A DNA stretch of 59,930 nucleotides. It comes from CAZHMN01 sp964533705. Its GTDB lineage: Bacteria; Electryoneota; B3-LCP. A program made the translations under genes and the position numbers. Shown here in pieces: positions 1-8,487 of the stretch. The stretch covers positions 1 to 59,930 of the forward strand of contig CAZHMN010000004.1 in assembly GCA_964533705.1 (NCBI GenBank), read 5' to 3'. Under the pieces are notes generated by a model. That model did no database searches. It saw only the letters and a list, made by a program, of their open reading frames with translations, and was not told the origin of the DNA. Every line of letters begins with the position of its first letter. The stretch's first letter is position 1.

Positions 1-18
1 ATTATATGCCCCTTGAGT

Positions 19-115
19 TGTCATTCCCGCGCAAGCGGGAATCCATGTGCAATAATAACAATAAAATAGATTCCTACTTTTCCCGTAGGGACCGCTTCGT
101 GGCGCAGGAATGACA
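19..115. repeat. Intergenic palindromic repeat (REP/MITE-like)
   Basis: Outer arms TGTCATTCC (19-27) and GGAATGACA (107-115) are perfect inverted complements. Inside the left arm an 8-bp stem, ATTCCCGC with GCGGGAAT, closes on a GCAA loop (23-42). A second small hairpin, CCTAC with GTAGG, lies at 73-89. Hairpins of the CATTCCCGCG type are common dispersed intergenic repeats in many bacterial genomes. No transposase is attached. I see no second copy in this window. Confidence 0.6.
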
Positions 116-220
116 TATGGGTGAACTGGAAATTGCTTTCGAACATTAGTATAGCTCTAGGTAAATTGACAATTCAGCACCGCAACTAATTGGGCTAAAA
201 TCCCTGCAAGGAGCAAATCA

Positions 221-1441
221 ATGGCGATCGTTACAATATTCAGCGGCACGTTCTGCCACGCTGAAGAAGTCGCTGAAGGCACAGCCAAGGCGCTTGATTA
301 TAAATTCATAGCGGATGACCTCTTCACGGAAACGTCTAAGCGATTTGAAATGCCCGAAGATAAACTAAGGCGGGGCGTGTATGGACCGCCTCCATTACTC
401 GGGAATTTCAACAGAGAGAGAGCCAAACCCATCGCCTGCCTCAGCGCCACACTCGGAAAACTTTTCATGGACGATAACGTCGTCTATCACGGCTTCGCTG
501 CGCATTTGTTGCCCAGAGATATCACGCATATTCTGCGAGTCTGCGTTATCGCAAATTATGATTATCGCTTGGCTCTGGCGATGAGCGGCGGGAAGCTGTC
601 GGAAAAGGAAGCGAGGCGCAGGATCAAGAAGGATGACGAAGAGCGAGCCCAGTGGACCCAGTATCTCTCCGATCTGGCACCCTATAACGAAAACCTTTAC
701 GACATTATAATTCCCATGCATGCCACTTCGGTCAAAGAAGCCATTGATATCATCTGCGAGAATGCTAAAAAGGAAGCGGTCGAGGCTACTTCGAAATCCC
801 GGCAGGCGTTGGAGGACTTTGTATTAACCTCCAAAATCAAGCTGGCTCTGATCAATGAAGGACACCATGATCTGACCGTAAAATGCGAGGAGGGCACCGC
901 CACAATTGAAGTCAATAGAGCGGTGGTGCGAATGGAACATTTCATGGAACAGATTCGCAAAATCGCGGCCTCCGTTCCCGGGGTAAAGGGCGCCAGGGCC
1001 ATTGTCGGACCCAAATTCCACCAACAACCGATGATAGCCAAGGTTGAGTTTGAACTGCCCAAAAAAGTCTTGCTGGTGGACGATGAGAAAGAGTTCGTCC
1101 ATACTTTATCGGAGAGGCTGCAGACTCGCAACATGGAATCATCCGTTGTATATGACGGTGAACAGGCGCTGTCTTTTGTGAAGAGCGATGAACCGGAAGT
1201 TATGGTTTTGGACCTGAAAATGCCGGGCATTGACGGTCTCGAAGTGCTCCGCCGGGTGAAGAAAGAGCATCCCGACGTCGAGGTGATTATCCTGACCGGC
1301 CACGGGTCCGAAAAAGAGGAGGCGGCCGCTATGGAGCTGGGTGCTTTTGCTTACCTGCAGAAGCCGGTTAATATAGACGTCCTGGCGCAAAAGATGAAAG
1401 AAGCTTACAGGAAGATCAGCGAAAAGAAGGCGGCTCGATAA
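221..1441 (+). CDS. Cytidylate-kinase-like / BON / response-receiver fusion protein
   Basis: A 406-residue protein with three parts. Residues 1-190 resemble the cytidylate-kinase-like family, but the usual glycine-rich P-loop is not recognisable (the N-terminus reads VTIFSGTFCHAEEVAEG), so nucleotide phosphorylation is doubtful. Residues 195-265 look like a BON domain (ends SVPGVKGARAIVG). Residues 281-400 are a complete receiver: acidic pair D287/D288, phosphoacceptor D331 in LDLKMPGIDG, T359 and K381. There is no DNA-binding output. The start at 221 follows an AAGGAG ribosome site. It heads a cluster of five signalling genes, so it is probably a phosphorylation target of the kinase at 1513. 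The function of the kinase-like part is unknown. Confidence 0.8.
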   Translation: MAIVTIFSGTFCHAEEVAEGTAKALDYKFIADDLFTETSKRFEMPEDKLRRGVYGPPPLLGNFNRERAKPIACLSATLGKLFMDDNVVYHGFAAHLLPRDITHILRVCVIANYDYRLALAMSGGKLSEKEARRRIKKDDEERAQWTQYLSDLAPYNENLYDIIIPMHATSVKEAIDIICENAKKEAVEATSKSRQALEDFVLTSKIKLALINEGHHDLTVKCEEGTATIEVNRAVVRMEHFMEQIRKIAASVPGVKGARAIVGPKFHQQPMIAKVEFELPKKVLLVDDEKEFVHTLSERLQTRNMESSVVYDGEQALSFVKSDEPEVMVLDLKMPGIDGLEVLRRVKKEHPDVEVIILTGHGSEKEEAAAMELGAFAYLQKPVNIDVLAQKMKEAYRKISEKKAAR

Positions 1442-1512
1442 AGCACCTCTTAAGATAATGAGCGGCCGTGAGGCTCTCACCGGTTGTGCCAAACGAAGGT
1501 TCTCGGAAGCCT

Positions 1513-3219
1513 ATGGAATCTACGCTTCAAAAAGTGACGGAGTCAACCATTGATCCCAAGGCTGCGCTGCGCGGAGAAGCCAGCTACAAACGACTCTGGT
1601 GGTATTCCGTCCTGCTCACCTCCTTGGTGGCTTTAACACCGCTGGTGGTTATGACCATTGTCCACTACCATCAGTACCAGAAAGCCCTGCAGGCCGAATT
1701 GATCTATCCCATATCGAGACTCCTGTCTAACACCAAATCCTCCCTCGAATCGGTTATTTCGGTTCGCAAATCCGCACTGGCATTAATCGTACGGGAGAAA
1801 TCCTTCCAGGATTTCACCAGTGAGGACGATCTCAAGACCACCTTCGGAAACCTGAAGGATTCTTTCGGCGGATTCGTTGATCTGGGGCTGATTGATTCCC
1901 AGGGCAATCAGTTCCTCTACGTCGGGCCCTATGACCTGAAGGGTAAAAATTACCAGGAGCAGTCCTGGTTTCATGAAGTCAGCCTGCGCGACCTCTACGT
2001 CAGTGAGGTCTTCATGGGCTATCGTAATTTTCCCCATTTTGTGATCGCCGTCAAGCACGAGGAACCCGATGGCAGCTTTTACGTCCTGAGGGCCACAATT
2101 GATATGCAGCTTCTGAACAAGCAGATTCAGGCATTGGATTTGGGTCCCTCGAGTGACGTCTTCATCATTAACCGCAAGGGCATTCTGCAGACGGAAACGC
2201 GTTCGCACGGGGATATTCTAAATTATAGCACCGTGGCAGTACCCAGTTACTCCACTCAGGCTGAAGTCATCGGTGATTATCTTGAGGGGGGTCAGTCGCG
2301 CATTTTAGGCTACGCTTACATTGAAAATTCGCCTTTCATCCTCATGACCGTTCAGGATCGAAAGGATCTGATGAAAAACTGGATGTCGCTGAGGAATGAT
2401 CCCCTCTGGTTTCTGATAGGTAGCGCAATCCTGATCCTGATCGTCGTCTTGGGCAGTTCCGCCTACCTGGTCAACCGCATTCGAGTCGCGGATACGCGCC
2501 GCACCAAGCTGTTTCACAACCTGGAATACACCAATAAAATGGCCTCCATTGGCCGCCTGGCAGCCAGCGTGGCGCATGAGATCAATAATCCTCTGGCGAT
2601 CATCAACGAAAAAGCCGGCTTGTTGAAAGATATGGCCACATTCACGGAGGATTTCACCCAGAAGGAAAAAGTCCTTAACCTGGTGACCTCCATTCTTAAT
2701 TCGGTGGATCGCTGCAGCACGATTACGCACCGTCTGTTGGGGTTCGCCAAGAGGATGGACATTCACAGTGAAGTTATTGATCTGGGTTCGCTGCTCAAGG
2801 AGGTGTTGGGCTTTCTGGGGAAGGAAGTCGAGCACCGCAACATTTCCGTTCACTTTGACATCCCGGATGATATTCCCACCATTGAAAGTGATCGTGGGCA
2901 ACTTCAGCAGGTTTTCTTGAATATTATCAACAATGCATTCGGCGCATTACAGGACGGCGGGTGGATAAGGATTTCCCTTGAAGAGCGTGAAAATCACATG
3001 GTGGCGGTCACCATCTGCGACAACGGTTCCGGCATTTCCAAGGAGGATTTGAAGCATATATTCGAACCCTTCTTCTCTACGAAGGGGAAATTTGGAACCG
3101 GGCTGGGCCTCTCGATTACCTACGAAATCGTGCAGAAACTGGGAGGCCAGATCAGTGTGGAAAGTGAACTCGGTGAAGGAACCTGTTTCACGGTGACCTT
3201 GCCCTGCCGCGAAGTTTAG
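1513..3219 (+). CDS. Membrane sensor histidine kinase with periplasmic dCache-type domain
   Basis: A 568-residue sensor kinase. TM1 is at about 31-50 and TM2 at about 297-320. Between them is a roughly 245-residue extracytoplasmic region with the length and pattern of a dCache/PAS-like sensor (FVDLGLIDSQGN, then a second lobe with DVFIINRKGIL). The cytoplasmic part has a HisKA H-box, ASVAHEINNPL, with phosphoacceptor H355, and a HATPase domain with N-box NIINNAFGAL, G1 box DNGSGIS and G2 box GTGLGLS. ATG 1513 is chosen over an in-frame GTG at 1468 because the added residues show no family character. The receiver at 3235 starts 15 bases downstream and is the obvious partner. The ligand cannot be read from sequence. 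Confidence 0.9.
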   Translation: MESTLQKVTESTIDPKAALRGEASYKRLWWYSVLLTSLVALTPLVVMTIVHYHQYQKALQAELIYPISRLLSNTKSSLESVISVRKSALALIVREKSFQDFTSEDDLKTTFGNLKDSFGGFVDLGLIDSQGNQFLYVGPYDLKGKNYQEQSWFHEVSLRDLYVSEVFMGYRNFPHFVIAVKHEEPDGSFYVLRATIDMQLLNKQIQALDLGPSSDVFIINRKGILQTETRSHGDILNYSTVAVPSYSTQAEVIGDYLEGGQSRILGYAYIENSPFILMTVQDRKDLMKNWMSLRNDPLWFLIGSAILILIVVLGSSAYLVNRIRVADTRRTKLFHNLEYTNKMASIGRLAASVAHEINNPLAIINEKAGLLKDMATFTEDFTQKEKVLNLVTSILNSVDRCSTITHRLLGFAKRMDIHSEVIDLGSLLKEVLGFLGKEVEHRNISVHFDIPDDIPTIESDRGQLQQVFLNIINNAFGALQDGGWIRISLEERENHMVAVTICDNGSGISKEDLKHIFEPFFSTKGKFGTGLGLSITYEIVQKLGGQISVESELGEGTCFTVTLPCREV

Positions 3220-3234
3220 CTTGAGGAGGTTAGA

Positions 3235-3603
3235 ATGGACAAAATCCGAGTCCTGCTCATTGATGATGAGGAAGAACTGGTTTCGACCCTGGTGGAACGC
3301 CTGGCAATTCGAGACATCGAAGCCGATTACGTGATGAGCGGCCCGGATGCGATGGAACGCCTCGGGGAAAAAGAATTCGACGCTGTCCTCCTGGACTATA
3401 AACTGCCGGGGATGAGCGGCCTGGAGGTCCTGGAGAAGATCAACGAAAAGTATCCGCGCCTCAAGGTTTTATTGATCACAGGCGCCGGTTCGATTGGTGA
3501 GGATCAAGAGGAGATTCCGGCGCATAAGGCCGCGGACGTTCTACTGAAACCGATTGATATCGAAGTGCTAATTGAGAAGCTTAAGGCAGCCGTCCAGGGG
3601 TGA
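3235..3603 (+). CDS. Single-domain response regulator (receiver only)
   Basis: A 122-residue stand-alone receiver with D10/D11, phosphoacceptor D54 in LLDYKLPGMSG, and the LKPI lysine near the end. It has no output domain, so it likely acts by protein contact or as a phosphorelay intermediate, CheY-like. A strong GAGGAGG ribosome site precedes the ATG. It lies between the sensor kinase at 1513 and the kinase-like gene at 3610, with only 6 bases to the latter, so the three are one transcription unit. Confidence 0.88.
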   Translation: MDKIRVLLIDDEEELVSTLVERLAIRDIEADYVMSGPDAMERLGEKEFDAVLLDYKLPGMSGLEVLEKINEKYPRLKVLLITGAGSIGEDQEEIPAHKAADVLLKPIDIEVLIEKLKAAVQG

Positions 3604-3609
3604 AGGAAT

Positions 3610-4302
3610 ATGGAGCCATCGAAGGAAGAAAACGATCACGTATCGCGGGACACCGGCCTGAACTTCTTCGGAACCATCACGGCCAGCGTGACCCACGAGC
3701 TGAACAACGTGATGTCCATTATCGAACAAACGGCGGGCCTCCTGGACGATCTTTGCGCCGGGGCGGAGTACGGGCGTCCCATCGAAAATGAAAAGCTGCG
3801 TGAGATCTCCGGCAAGGTGGCCAAGCAGGTTGACCGCGGTGTGGCCATCATTAAACGCCTGAACTTTTTCGCTCACAGCGTGGATGAACCGATTCGGACT
3901 TTCGAGTTAAACGTTCTTTTAAGTAACCTTGTAGAGCTGGCGCAGCGCTTTGCGGTTCTGAATAGGATCCGGCTCGAAGATCAAATCCCCGAGTATTCCA
4001 TCAACCTGAAAACCAATCCTTTTATTTTAGAGCAGGTCGTCTTTATATGCATTCAACTGGCTATTACAGCCGATGAAAAGGATGGACTGGTGACGGTTAC
4101 ATGTGAAGGACTCGATTCCGGAGCGATGATTTCCATCTCCGGTCCACCCGTACCTGAAAGCGAAGAAACGGATTCGAAACTGTCCCTGCTTCAGAACCTG
4201 GTGAATGAACTCAAGGGAACGATGCAGGTGACTTTGGACGAGGCAGGTCGCAGCGCCTTCAAGCTTTCAATGCCGAACATCAGCGAGGAGGCTTCGCTAT
4301 GA
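3610..4302 (+). CDS. HisKA protein with degenerate ATPase domain, probable histidine phosphotransferase
   Basis: A 230-residue soluble protein. Its N-terminal part carries a clear dimerisation/phosphoacceptor helix, ASVTHELNNVMS, with H29. The C-terminal 110 residues follow the HATPase fold pattern but lose the ATP-binding boxes: the N-box region is EQVVFICIQLAITA without the asparagine, the G1 box becomes ISISGPPVP, and no GTGLGL box exists. By family logic it cannot autophosphorylate and more likely accepts phosphate from a receiver and passes it on, as Spo0B- or ChpT-type proteins do. It sits between two receivers (3235 and 4299) and overlaps the second by four bases (ATGA), which fits a relay role. 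That role is inferred. Confidence 0.72.
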   Translation: MEPSKEENDHVSRDTGLNFFGTITASVTHELNNVMSIIEQTAGLLDDLCAGAEYGRPIENEKLREISGKVAKQVDRGVAIIKRLNFFAHSVDEPIRTFELNVLLSNLVELAQRFAVLNRIRLEDQIPEYSINLKTNPFILEQVVFICIQLAITADEKDGLVTVTCEGLDSGAMISISGPPVPESEETDSKLSLLQNLVNELKGTMQVTLDEAGRSAFKLSMPNISEEASL

Positions 4303-4730
4303 ACACCGAAAAAATCCTCTTGGTGGATGACGAAGAAGAGTTTATCAGTGTCCTTGCAGAGCGGATGCAAGCCCGCGGCGTTAAGGTGGATGCCGTCACC
4401 AGCGGGGCGGATGCCATCGAGCGGGCGAAGGAGACTTTTTACGACGCGGTTATTCTCGATATGGCCATGCCGGGTATGGACGGCATCGAGACATTGAAAC
4501 ATCTTCTGGCCGTCAATCCGGATCTGCAGGTTATCTTCTTGACCGGAAAAGCCACACTGGAAAAGGCCGTCGAAGCGGTCAAGCTGGGCGCACTGGATTT
4601 TCTGGAAAAACCGGTTAAATTCGACGCTCTTCTGGATAAAATTAAAGACGCTAAAGAGAAGAAGATTTTGCTGGTCGAGAAACGGGAGGCGGAGAGGATA
4701 AAGAACATCATCGGGAAAAAGGGCTGGTAA
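4299..4730 (+). CDS. Single-domain response regulator (receiver)
   Basis: A 143-residue receiver with D10/D11, phosphoacceptor D54 in ILDMAMPGMDG, the LTGK threonine and the LEKPV lysine. A charged C-terminal tail of about 25 residues follows, with no recognisable DNA-binding fold. Its start overlaps the end of the preceding phosphotransferase-like gene by four bases, so the two are translationally coupled. It is the last gene of the five-gene signalling cluster. Confidence 0.88.
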   Translation: MNTEKILLVDDEEEFISVLAERMQARGVKVDAVTSGADAIERAKETFYDAVILDMAMPGMDGIETLKHLLAVNPDLQVIFLTGKATLEKAVEAVKLGALDFLEKPVKFDALLDKIKDAKEKKILLVEKREAERIKNIIGKKGW

Positions 4731-4954
4731 TCGTTCGTCTAAGCCCCTTTGCTTCGAATGGGTGGGCGAAATTTAGAGAAGGGATTTATAGATTCCAATA
4801 GTTACCGGCTTATAATTATTATGGCGCGGCATTCTTGCATTCTGAAGATGTCGCGCATTCATTTTCGAGCGTATTTTTATCAAATTTGAGGCCCGTAATG
4901 CGAAAAGTGCACGGAAATACTTGTTTTTCGCCCAAAACGTATTATATTATGAAC

Positions 4955-5028
4955 GCCGGCGTAGCTCAACTGGCCAGAGTGCCTGACTGTGGATCAGGAG
5001 GTTTCGGGTTCAAGTCCCGACGCCGGTA
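4955..5028 (+). tRNA. tRNA-His (anticodon GTG), lacking G-1 and with A73
   Basis: A full cloverleaf folds by eye: acceptor GCCGGCG with CGCCGGT, D stem GCTC/GAGT, anticodon stem CCTGA/TCAGG around loop CTGTGGA (anticodon GTG at 4989-4991), a 5-base variable loop, and T arm TCGGG/CCCGA around TTCAAGT. Nearly all bacterial tRNA-His genes encode an extra G at position -1 paired with C73. Here position -1 is C (4954) and position 73 is A (5028), and the first pair is G1-U72. CCA is not encoded. The gene lies 137 bases upstream of hisS. Confidence 0.93.
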
Positions 5029-5047
5029 CAAATAGGCTTCAGGAAAC

Positions 5048-5073
5048 AAGCGATGGACGGTTCACCGCTTTTT
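5048..5073 (+). terminator. Intrinsic terminator after tRNA-His
   Basis: An imperfect stem of AAGCG-A-TGGA with TTCA-C-CGCTT around a 3-base CGG loop is followed at once by five T. It begins about 20 bases after the tRNA. hisS must therefore have its own promoter or depend on read-through. Confidence 0.6.
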
Positions 5074-5165
5074 CTATTGCGAAGGCCTGCGTAAGATGTC
5101 ATGCATTCAAAATAGAATGCTTGGATGGGGGTGACCATTTTGTAAATGAGTCCCGGGAGTAACGC

Positions 5166-6578
5166 ATGAGGATCGTGGAGCCCCGGCTGCTGAAGGGATT
5201 TCGAGATCTGCTGCCGGATGAAATGCTCGCCAGAGAAAAGATCATTAACGTTATTAAGGAAGTCTACGAATCCTACGGTTTTGTCCCGCTTTCAACTCCT
5301 GCCCTGGAATATAAAGACACCCTCCTGGGTTATGGCGATGAGGCCAATAAACAGGTTTACCTCTTTAAAGATCCCGATAGCTATGACGTTGGTCTCAGAT
5401 ACGACCTGACAGTCCCGCTGTCCAGGGTTATCGCTCAGTATCGCGAGCTTCCCCGCCCTTTCAAACGCTATCAGATTCAACCCGTCTGGAGATACGACAA
5501 ACCCGATCCGGGAAGATTTCGGGAATTCGTTCAGTTTGACATTGATATCGTGGGCACCGAATCAATGGTGGCCGACGCCGAGATCATTTCAGCCATGGCG
5601 GAGTGCTTGACCAATTTAAAGGTGAATTTTCGTATCAGGTTCAGCCACCGGAAAGTATTAAACAGCCTGATAGCTTACGCAGGAATAAAGCCTTCCCGGA
5701 GCCACACCGTGTTCCGCGTCATTGATAAGCTTGAAAAGCAGGGCTTGGAGAATGTGAAATTGGAATTGGGGCCGGGTCGGATTGACGTGTCCGGCGACGA
5801 AATTCCCGGCCTCGGCTTAGATGAAACCCAGGTCGCCAAGATTGAGGATTTCGTCACTTTATCCAGGAATTCTCGAGCGGAAACCATCAACGCGTTACGG
5901 AACCTTTTCAAGGGCGTTAAAGGCGCCGCCGAGGGCATTGATGAGCTGGAAGAATTGCATCAGTCCCTATCAGCTATGGAAATCCCCGATAAAGTAGCCG
6001 CTATAGATCTGAGCATTGCCAGGGGTCTCGATTACTACACGGGTCCCGTCTACGAAGCTATCCTTACGGATAAGAAAGCTGCGGGTTTCGGGAGTGTCAT
6101 GGGAGGCGGGAGATATGACAACCTGATTGGTGAATTCACCGGTGAGCAAGTTCCCGCCACGGGCGCTTCCATCGGGATTGATCGGCTTTTTTCCGCTCTG
6201 CAAAAGCTGGGTTTGATCGAGGCGCGGCCCTCAACGGCTGACGTGCTGGTTACGGTCATGGACAGAGAGCGAATGGTGGATTATCAAAACCTCGCCCGAA
6301 AGCTTCGGCGCGAAGGGATTAAAACCGAACTGTATCTTGGAAACGCCAAATCTATCGGGAAGCAGCTTAAGTACGCCGACCGGCAGGCCATCCCTCTGGC
6401 GGTGATCATCGGTTCGGATGAATTCTCCCGCAATGAGGTCTCCATCAAGGATTTGAGGTACATTAAGTCTGAAAAAATAGACATCAAAGAGAGGGATGAA
6501 TGGGTCAGGAAAAAACCCGGCCAGAGAACGATCCCGATGAATGATCTCATTTCCGAGATTAAAACTCTTCTCCAATAG
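5166..6578 (+). CDS. hisS: Histidyl-tRNA synthetase, divergent (alphaproteobacteria/eukaryote-like) type
   Basis: A 470-residue class II synthetase that charges tRNA-His in the cytoplasm. The N-terminus LLKGFRDLLPDE, the HisA box RGLDYYTGPVYEA and the glycine-rich GGGRYDNLIG segment are clear, with an anticodon-binding domain from about residue 355. Motif 2 reads GRFREFVQFDIDIVG followed by VADAE. That resembles the alphaproteobacterial and eukaryotic form, not the common bacterial GRYRQFHQLGCEVFG form. The divergent form is known to accept tRNA-His without G-1. The adjacent tRNA-His gene has exactly that feature, which supports co-evolution or joint transfer. The C-terminus (KKPGQRTIPMNDL) is slightly extended. 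A GGGAG ribosome site lies before the ATG. Confidence 0.93.
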   Translation: MRIVEPRLLKGFRDLLPDEMLAREKIINVIKEVYESYGFVPLSTPALEYKDTLLGYGDEANKQVYLFKDPDSYDVGLRYDLTVPLSRVIAQYRELPRPFKRYQIQPVWRYDKPDPGRFREFVQFDIDIVGTESMVADAEIISAMAECLTNLKVNFRIRFSHRKVLNSLIAYAGIKPSRSHTVFRVIDKLEKQGLENVKLELGPGRIDVSGDEIPGLGLDETQVAKIEDFVTLSRNSRAETINALRNLFKGVKGAAEGIDELEELHQSLSAMEIPDKVAAIDLSIARGLDYYTGPVYEAILTDKKAAGFGSVMGGGRYDNLIGEFTGEQVPATGASIGIDRLFSALQKLGLIEARPSTADVLVTVMDRERMVDYQNLARKLRREGIKTELYLGNAKSIGKQLKYADRQAIPLAVIIGSDEFSRNEVSIKDLRYIKSEKIDIKERDEWVRKKPGQRTIPMNDLISEIKTLLQ

Positions 6579-6635
6579 AATCAAAAATATCAGCTCCCTT
6601 TCAATTCAACCAAGATTGCGCTATGGAGCCAAACG

Positions 6636-6672
6636 AGACATCTGCTTTAAAGGAAGTAAGATGTCTTTTTTT
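6636..6672 (+). terminator. Intrinsic terminator of hisS
   Basis: A perfect 8-bp stem AGACATCT/AGATGTCT with a 15-base loop is followed by seven T. It lies 58 bases past the hisS stop and separates hisS from the peptidase gene. Confidence 0.8.
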
Positions 6673-6673
6673 G

Positions 6674-6708
6674 CCGGAATATACCCGGAATATACGCAGA
6701 TATACCGG
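6674..6708. promoter_or_regulatory. Tandem 11-bp repeat, possible operator
   Basis: CCGGAATATAC occurs twice back to back (6674-6684 and 6685-6695). It is followed by the partly inverted GATATACCGG (6699-6708). The block lies between the hisS terminator and the start of the peptidase gene, so it could be a regulator-binding site for that gene. No regulator is encoded next to it and the role is a guess. Confidence 0.35.
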
Positions 6709-6754
6709 CGAACTCCTTGACCATACGGGATGATCATTTAATGAGGATCGGCAA

Positions 6755-8398
6755 ATGAGAATGATAGGTTTGATCTCGGTGTTATGGATCTGTGTTTGGG
6801 GGCTCGTCTTCAGCCCACAGACACAAGCGTGCACCAATATCTTGGTGACAAAGGGCGCCACCCGGGACGGATCGGTGATGGTTACCTATAGCTGCGATGG
6901 TGAGTGGCATCCCATCCTTAGGTACACTCCCGCCGCTGACTATGATCCCGAAGATTCGCTCGAAATCACTGACTGGTCCGGCAACGTCAGAGGCAAAATA
7001 AAACAGGTCGAACGCACCTACGCGGTCATTCGCCAGATGAACGAGCATCAACTGGTTATCGCCGAATCCACCTTCGACGGCCGCCCGGAATTGCAGAATC
7101 CCGAGGGCCTGTTGCACTACTGGGATTTGATGCAGTTAGCCCTGCAGAGGGCAAAAACGGCACGGGAAGCGATTAAAGTGATGACCGATCTGGTTGCCGA
7201 TTACGGCTATCGTTCCACCGGCGAATCCATATCCATCGCCGATCCTAACGAAGTCTGGCTGCTGGAGATTATTGGCCCCGGCCCCGGCGGAAAAGGGGCC
7301 GTGTGGGTGGCGCAGCGAATCCCGGATGGATACGTCTCCTGCCACGCCAACAAAGCTCGCATCGGCGAATTTCCCCTGAATGATCCAGAAAATTGCTGGT
7401 ATTCGGAGAACGTTATATCTCTGGCCGTGGAGAAGGGCTACTATGATCCAGCCTCGGGCGAACCTTTCGTTTTTCATGAAGTCTACGGCCCTTCGACGCC
7501 CAAGAACCTCCGCTGGGCGGACGCTCGCGTCTGGAGTATCCTGCGCCGGGTCGCCCCTTCGGCGAATCTCAAGGCGGATTACCACCGCGCCGTCGAAGGA
7601 GCCGAACCTTATCCGCTCTGGGTTAAGCCCGATGAAAAACTATCGCTGGCTGACGTGATGGAACTAATGCGCGACCACTACGAAGGCACTGATTTCGACA
7701 TGACAAAGGGGATTGACGCCGGACCCTTTGGCAGTCCCTACCGCTGGCGGCCTTTGAACTGGATGGTGGACAGCGTCGAATATGCCTGGGAACGTCCGGT
7801 TTCGACGCAGCAGGTGGGCTTTACGTTTGTATCGCAATCGCGCTCCTGGTTGCCCGATCCGGTGGGAGGAGTGCTCTGGTACGGGGTTGATGACAGCTAT
7901 ACCACCTGCTACGTCCCGCTTTATTGCGGCATCAATGCTGTGCCCGAATCCTACGCTGTGGGCAGCATAAAGCAGTTCACCTGGGATTCCGCCTGGTGGG
8001 TGTTCAACTTTGTGGCCAATTTCGCCACCCTGAAATATTCCTATATGATCGAAGACATTCGCAGTGTTCAGCAACAACTCGAGGGCGACCTGATCGCCTT
8101 GCAGCCTGCAGTGGATCAGACGGCGGCTCAACTGGCCAAATCGAACCCGGATCTGATGACCCGCTACCTGACGGATTATTCGGTAACTCATGGCAATTTG
8201 GTGGTTAAAAGGTGGCGGGAACTGGCGGAATATCTGATGCGAAAGTATAACGACGGGTACGTCCAGGATGAAAACGCAAGCCCCCGGGAAGTGGGCTATC
8301 CGGAAGAGTGGTTGCGGGAAGTTTTAAAATCGCGTCCCGAACAGTTCAAATTGCCGGAGAAAAAGCCCGATGTACCCGAGTCGCAGTTAGTGGATTGA
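6755..8398 (+). CDS. Secreted C69-family (PepD-type) peptidase
   Basis: A 547-residue Ntn-hydrolase of peptidase family C69. A signal peptide (residues 1-25, ending TQA) is followed directly by Cys26 in CTNILVTKGATRDGSV. In this family the nucleophile is an N-terminal cysteine exposed by cleavage, so signal peptidase would itself create the active site. There is no lipobox (the residues before Cys are T-Q-A). The family cleaves dipeptides or short peptides; here it would act in the periplasm or outside. The last 14 codons and the stop are duplicated 1.76 kb downstream (10118-10162), showing that something was inserted just after this gene. Confidence 0.87.
   Translation: MRMIGLISVLWICVWGLVFSPQTQACTNILVTKGATRDGSVMVTYSCDGEWHPILRYTPAADYDPEDSLEITDWSGNVRGKIKQVERTYAVIRQMNEHQLVIAESTFDGRPELQNPEGLLHYWDLMQLALQRAKTAREAIKVMTDLVADYGYRSTGESISIADPNEVWLLEIIGPGPGGKGAVWVAQRIPDGYVSCHANKARIGEFPLNDPENCWYSENVISLAVEKGYYDPASGEPFVFHEVYGPSTPKNLRWADARVWSILRRVAPSANLKADYHRAVEGAEPYPLWVKPDEKLSLADVMELMRDHYEGTDFDMTKGIDAGPFGSPYRWRPLNWMVDSVEYAWERPVSTQQVGFTFVSQSRSWLPDPVGGVLWYGVDDSYTTCYVPLYCGINAVPESYAVGSIKQFTWDSAWWVFNFVANFATLKYSYMIEDIRSVQQQLEGDLIALQPAVDQTAAQLAKSNPDLMTRYLTDYSVTHGNLVVKRWRELAEYLMRKYNDGYVQDENASPREVGYPEEWLREVLKSRPEQFKLPEKKPDVPESQLVD
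8354..8398. repeat. 45-bp direct repeat, left copy (inside the C69 peptidase 3' end)
   Basis: These 45 bases, starting CCGGAGAAAAAGCC and ending at the peptidase stop codon, are identical to 10118-10162. The flanking bases differ on both sides. Together the copies bracket a 1.76-kb segment. Confidence 0.9.
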
Positions 8399-8487
8399 GG
8401 CTGATGACCTCCTACTTTAAAATGGAGGAGAAAAACTTCAACGCTTACAGACTGAGTTTTACACGGACGGAGAAAAACTCCTTGTGC

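Noticed and set aside
166..201. Sigma-70 promoter with a perfect TTGACA before the first gene
   Set aside because: The only good -10 (TAAAAT at 196-201) is 24 bases away, too far; no acceptable -10 at 16-18 bases.
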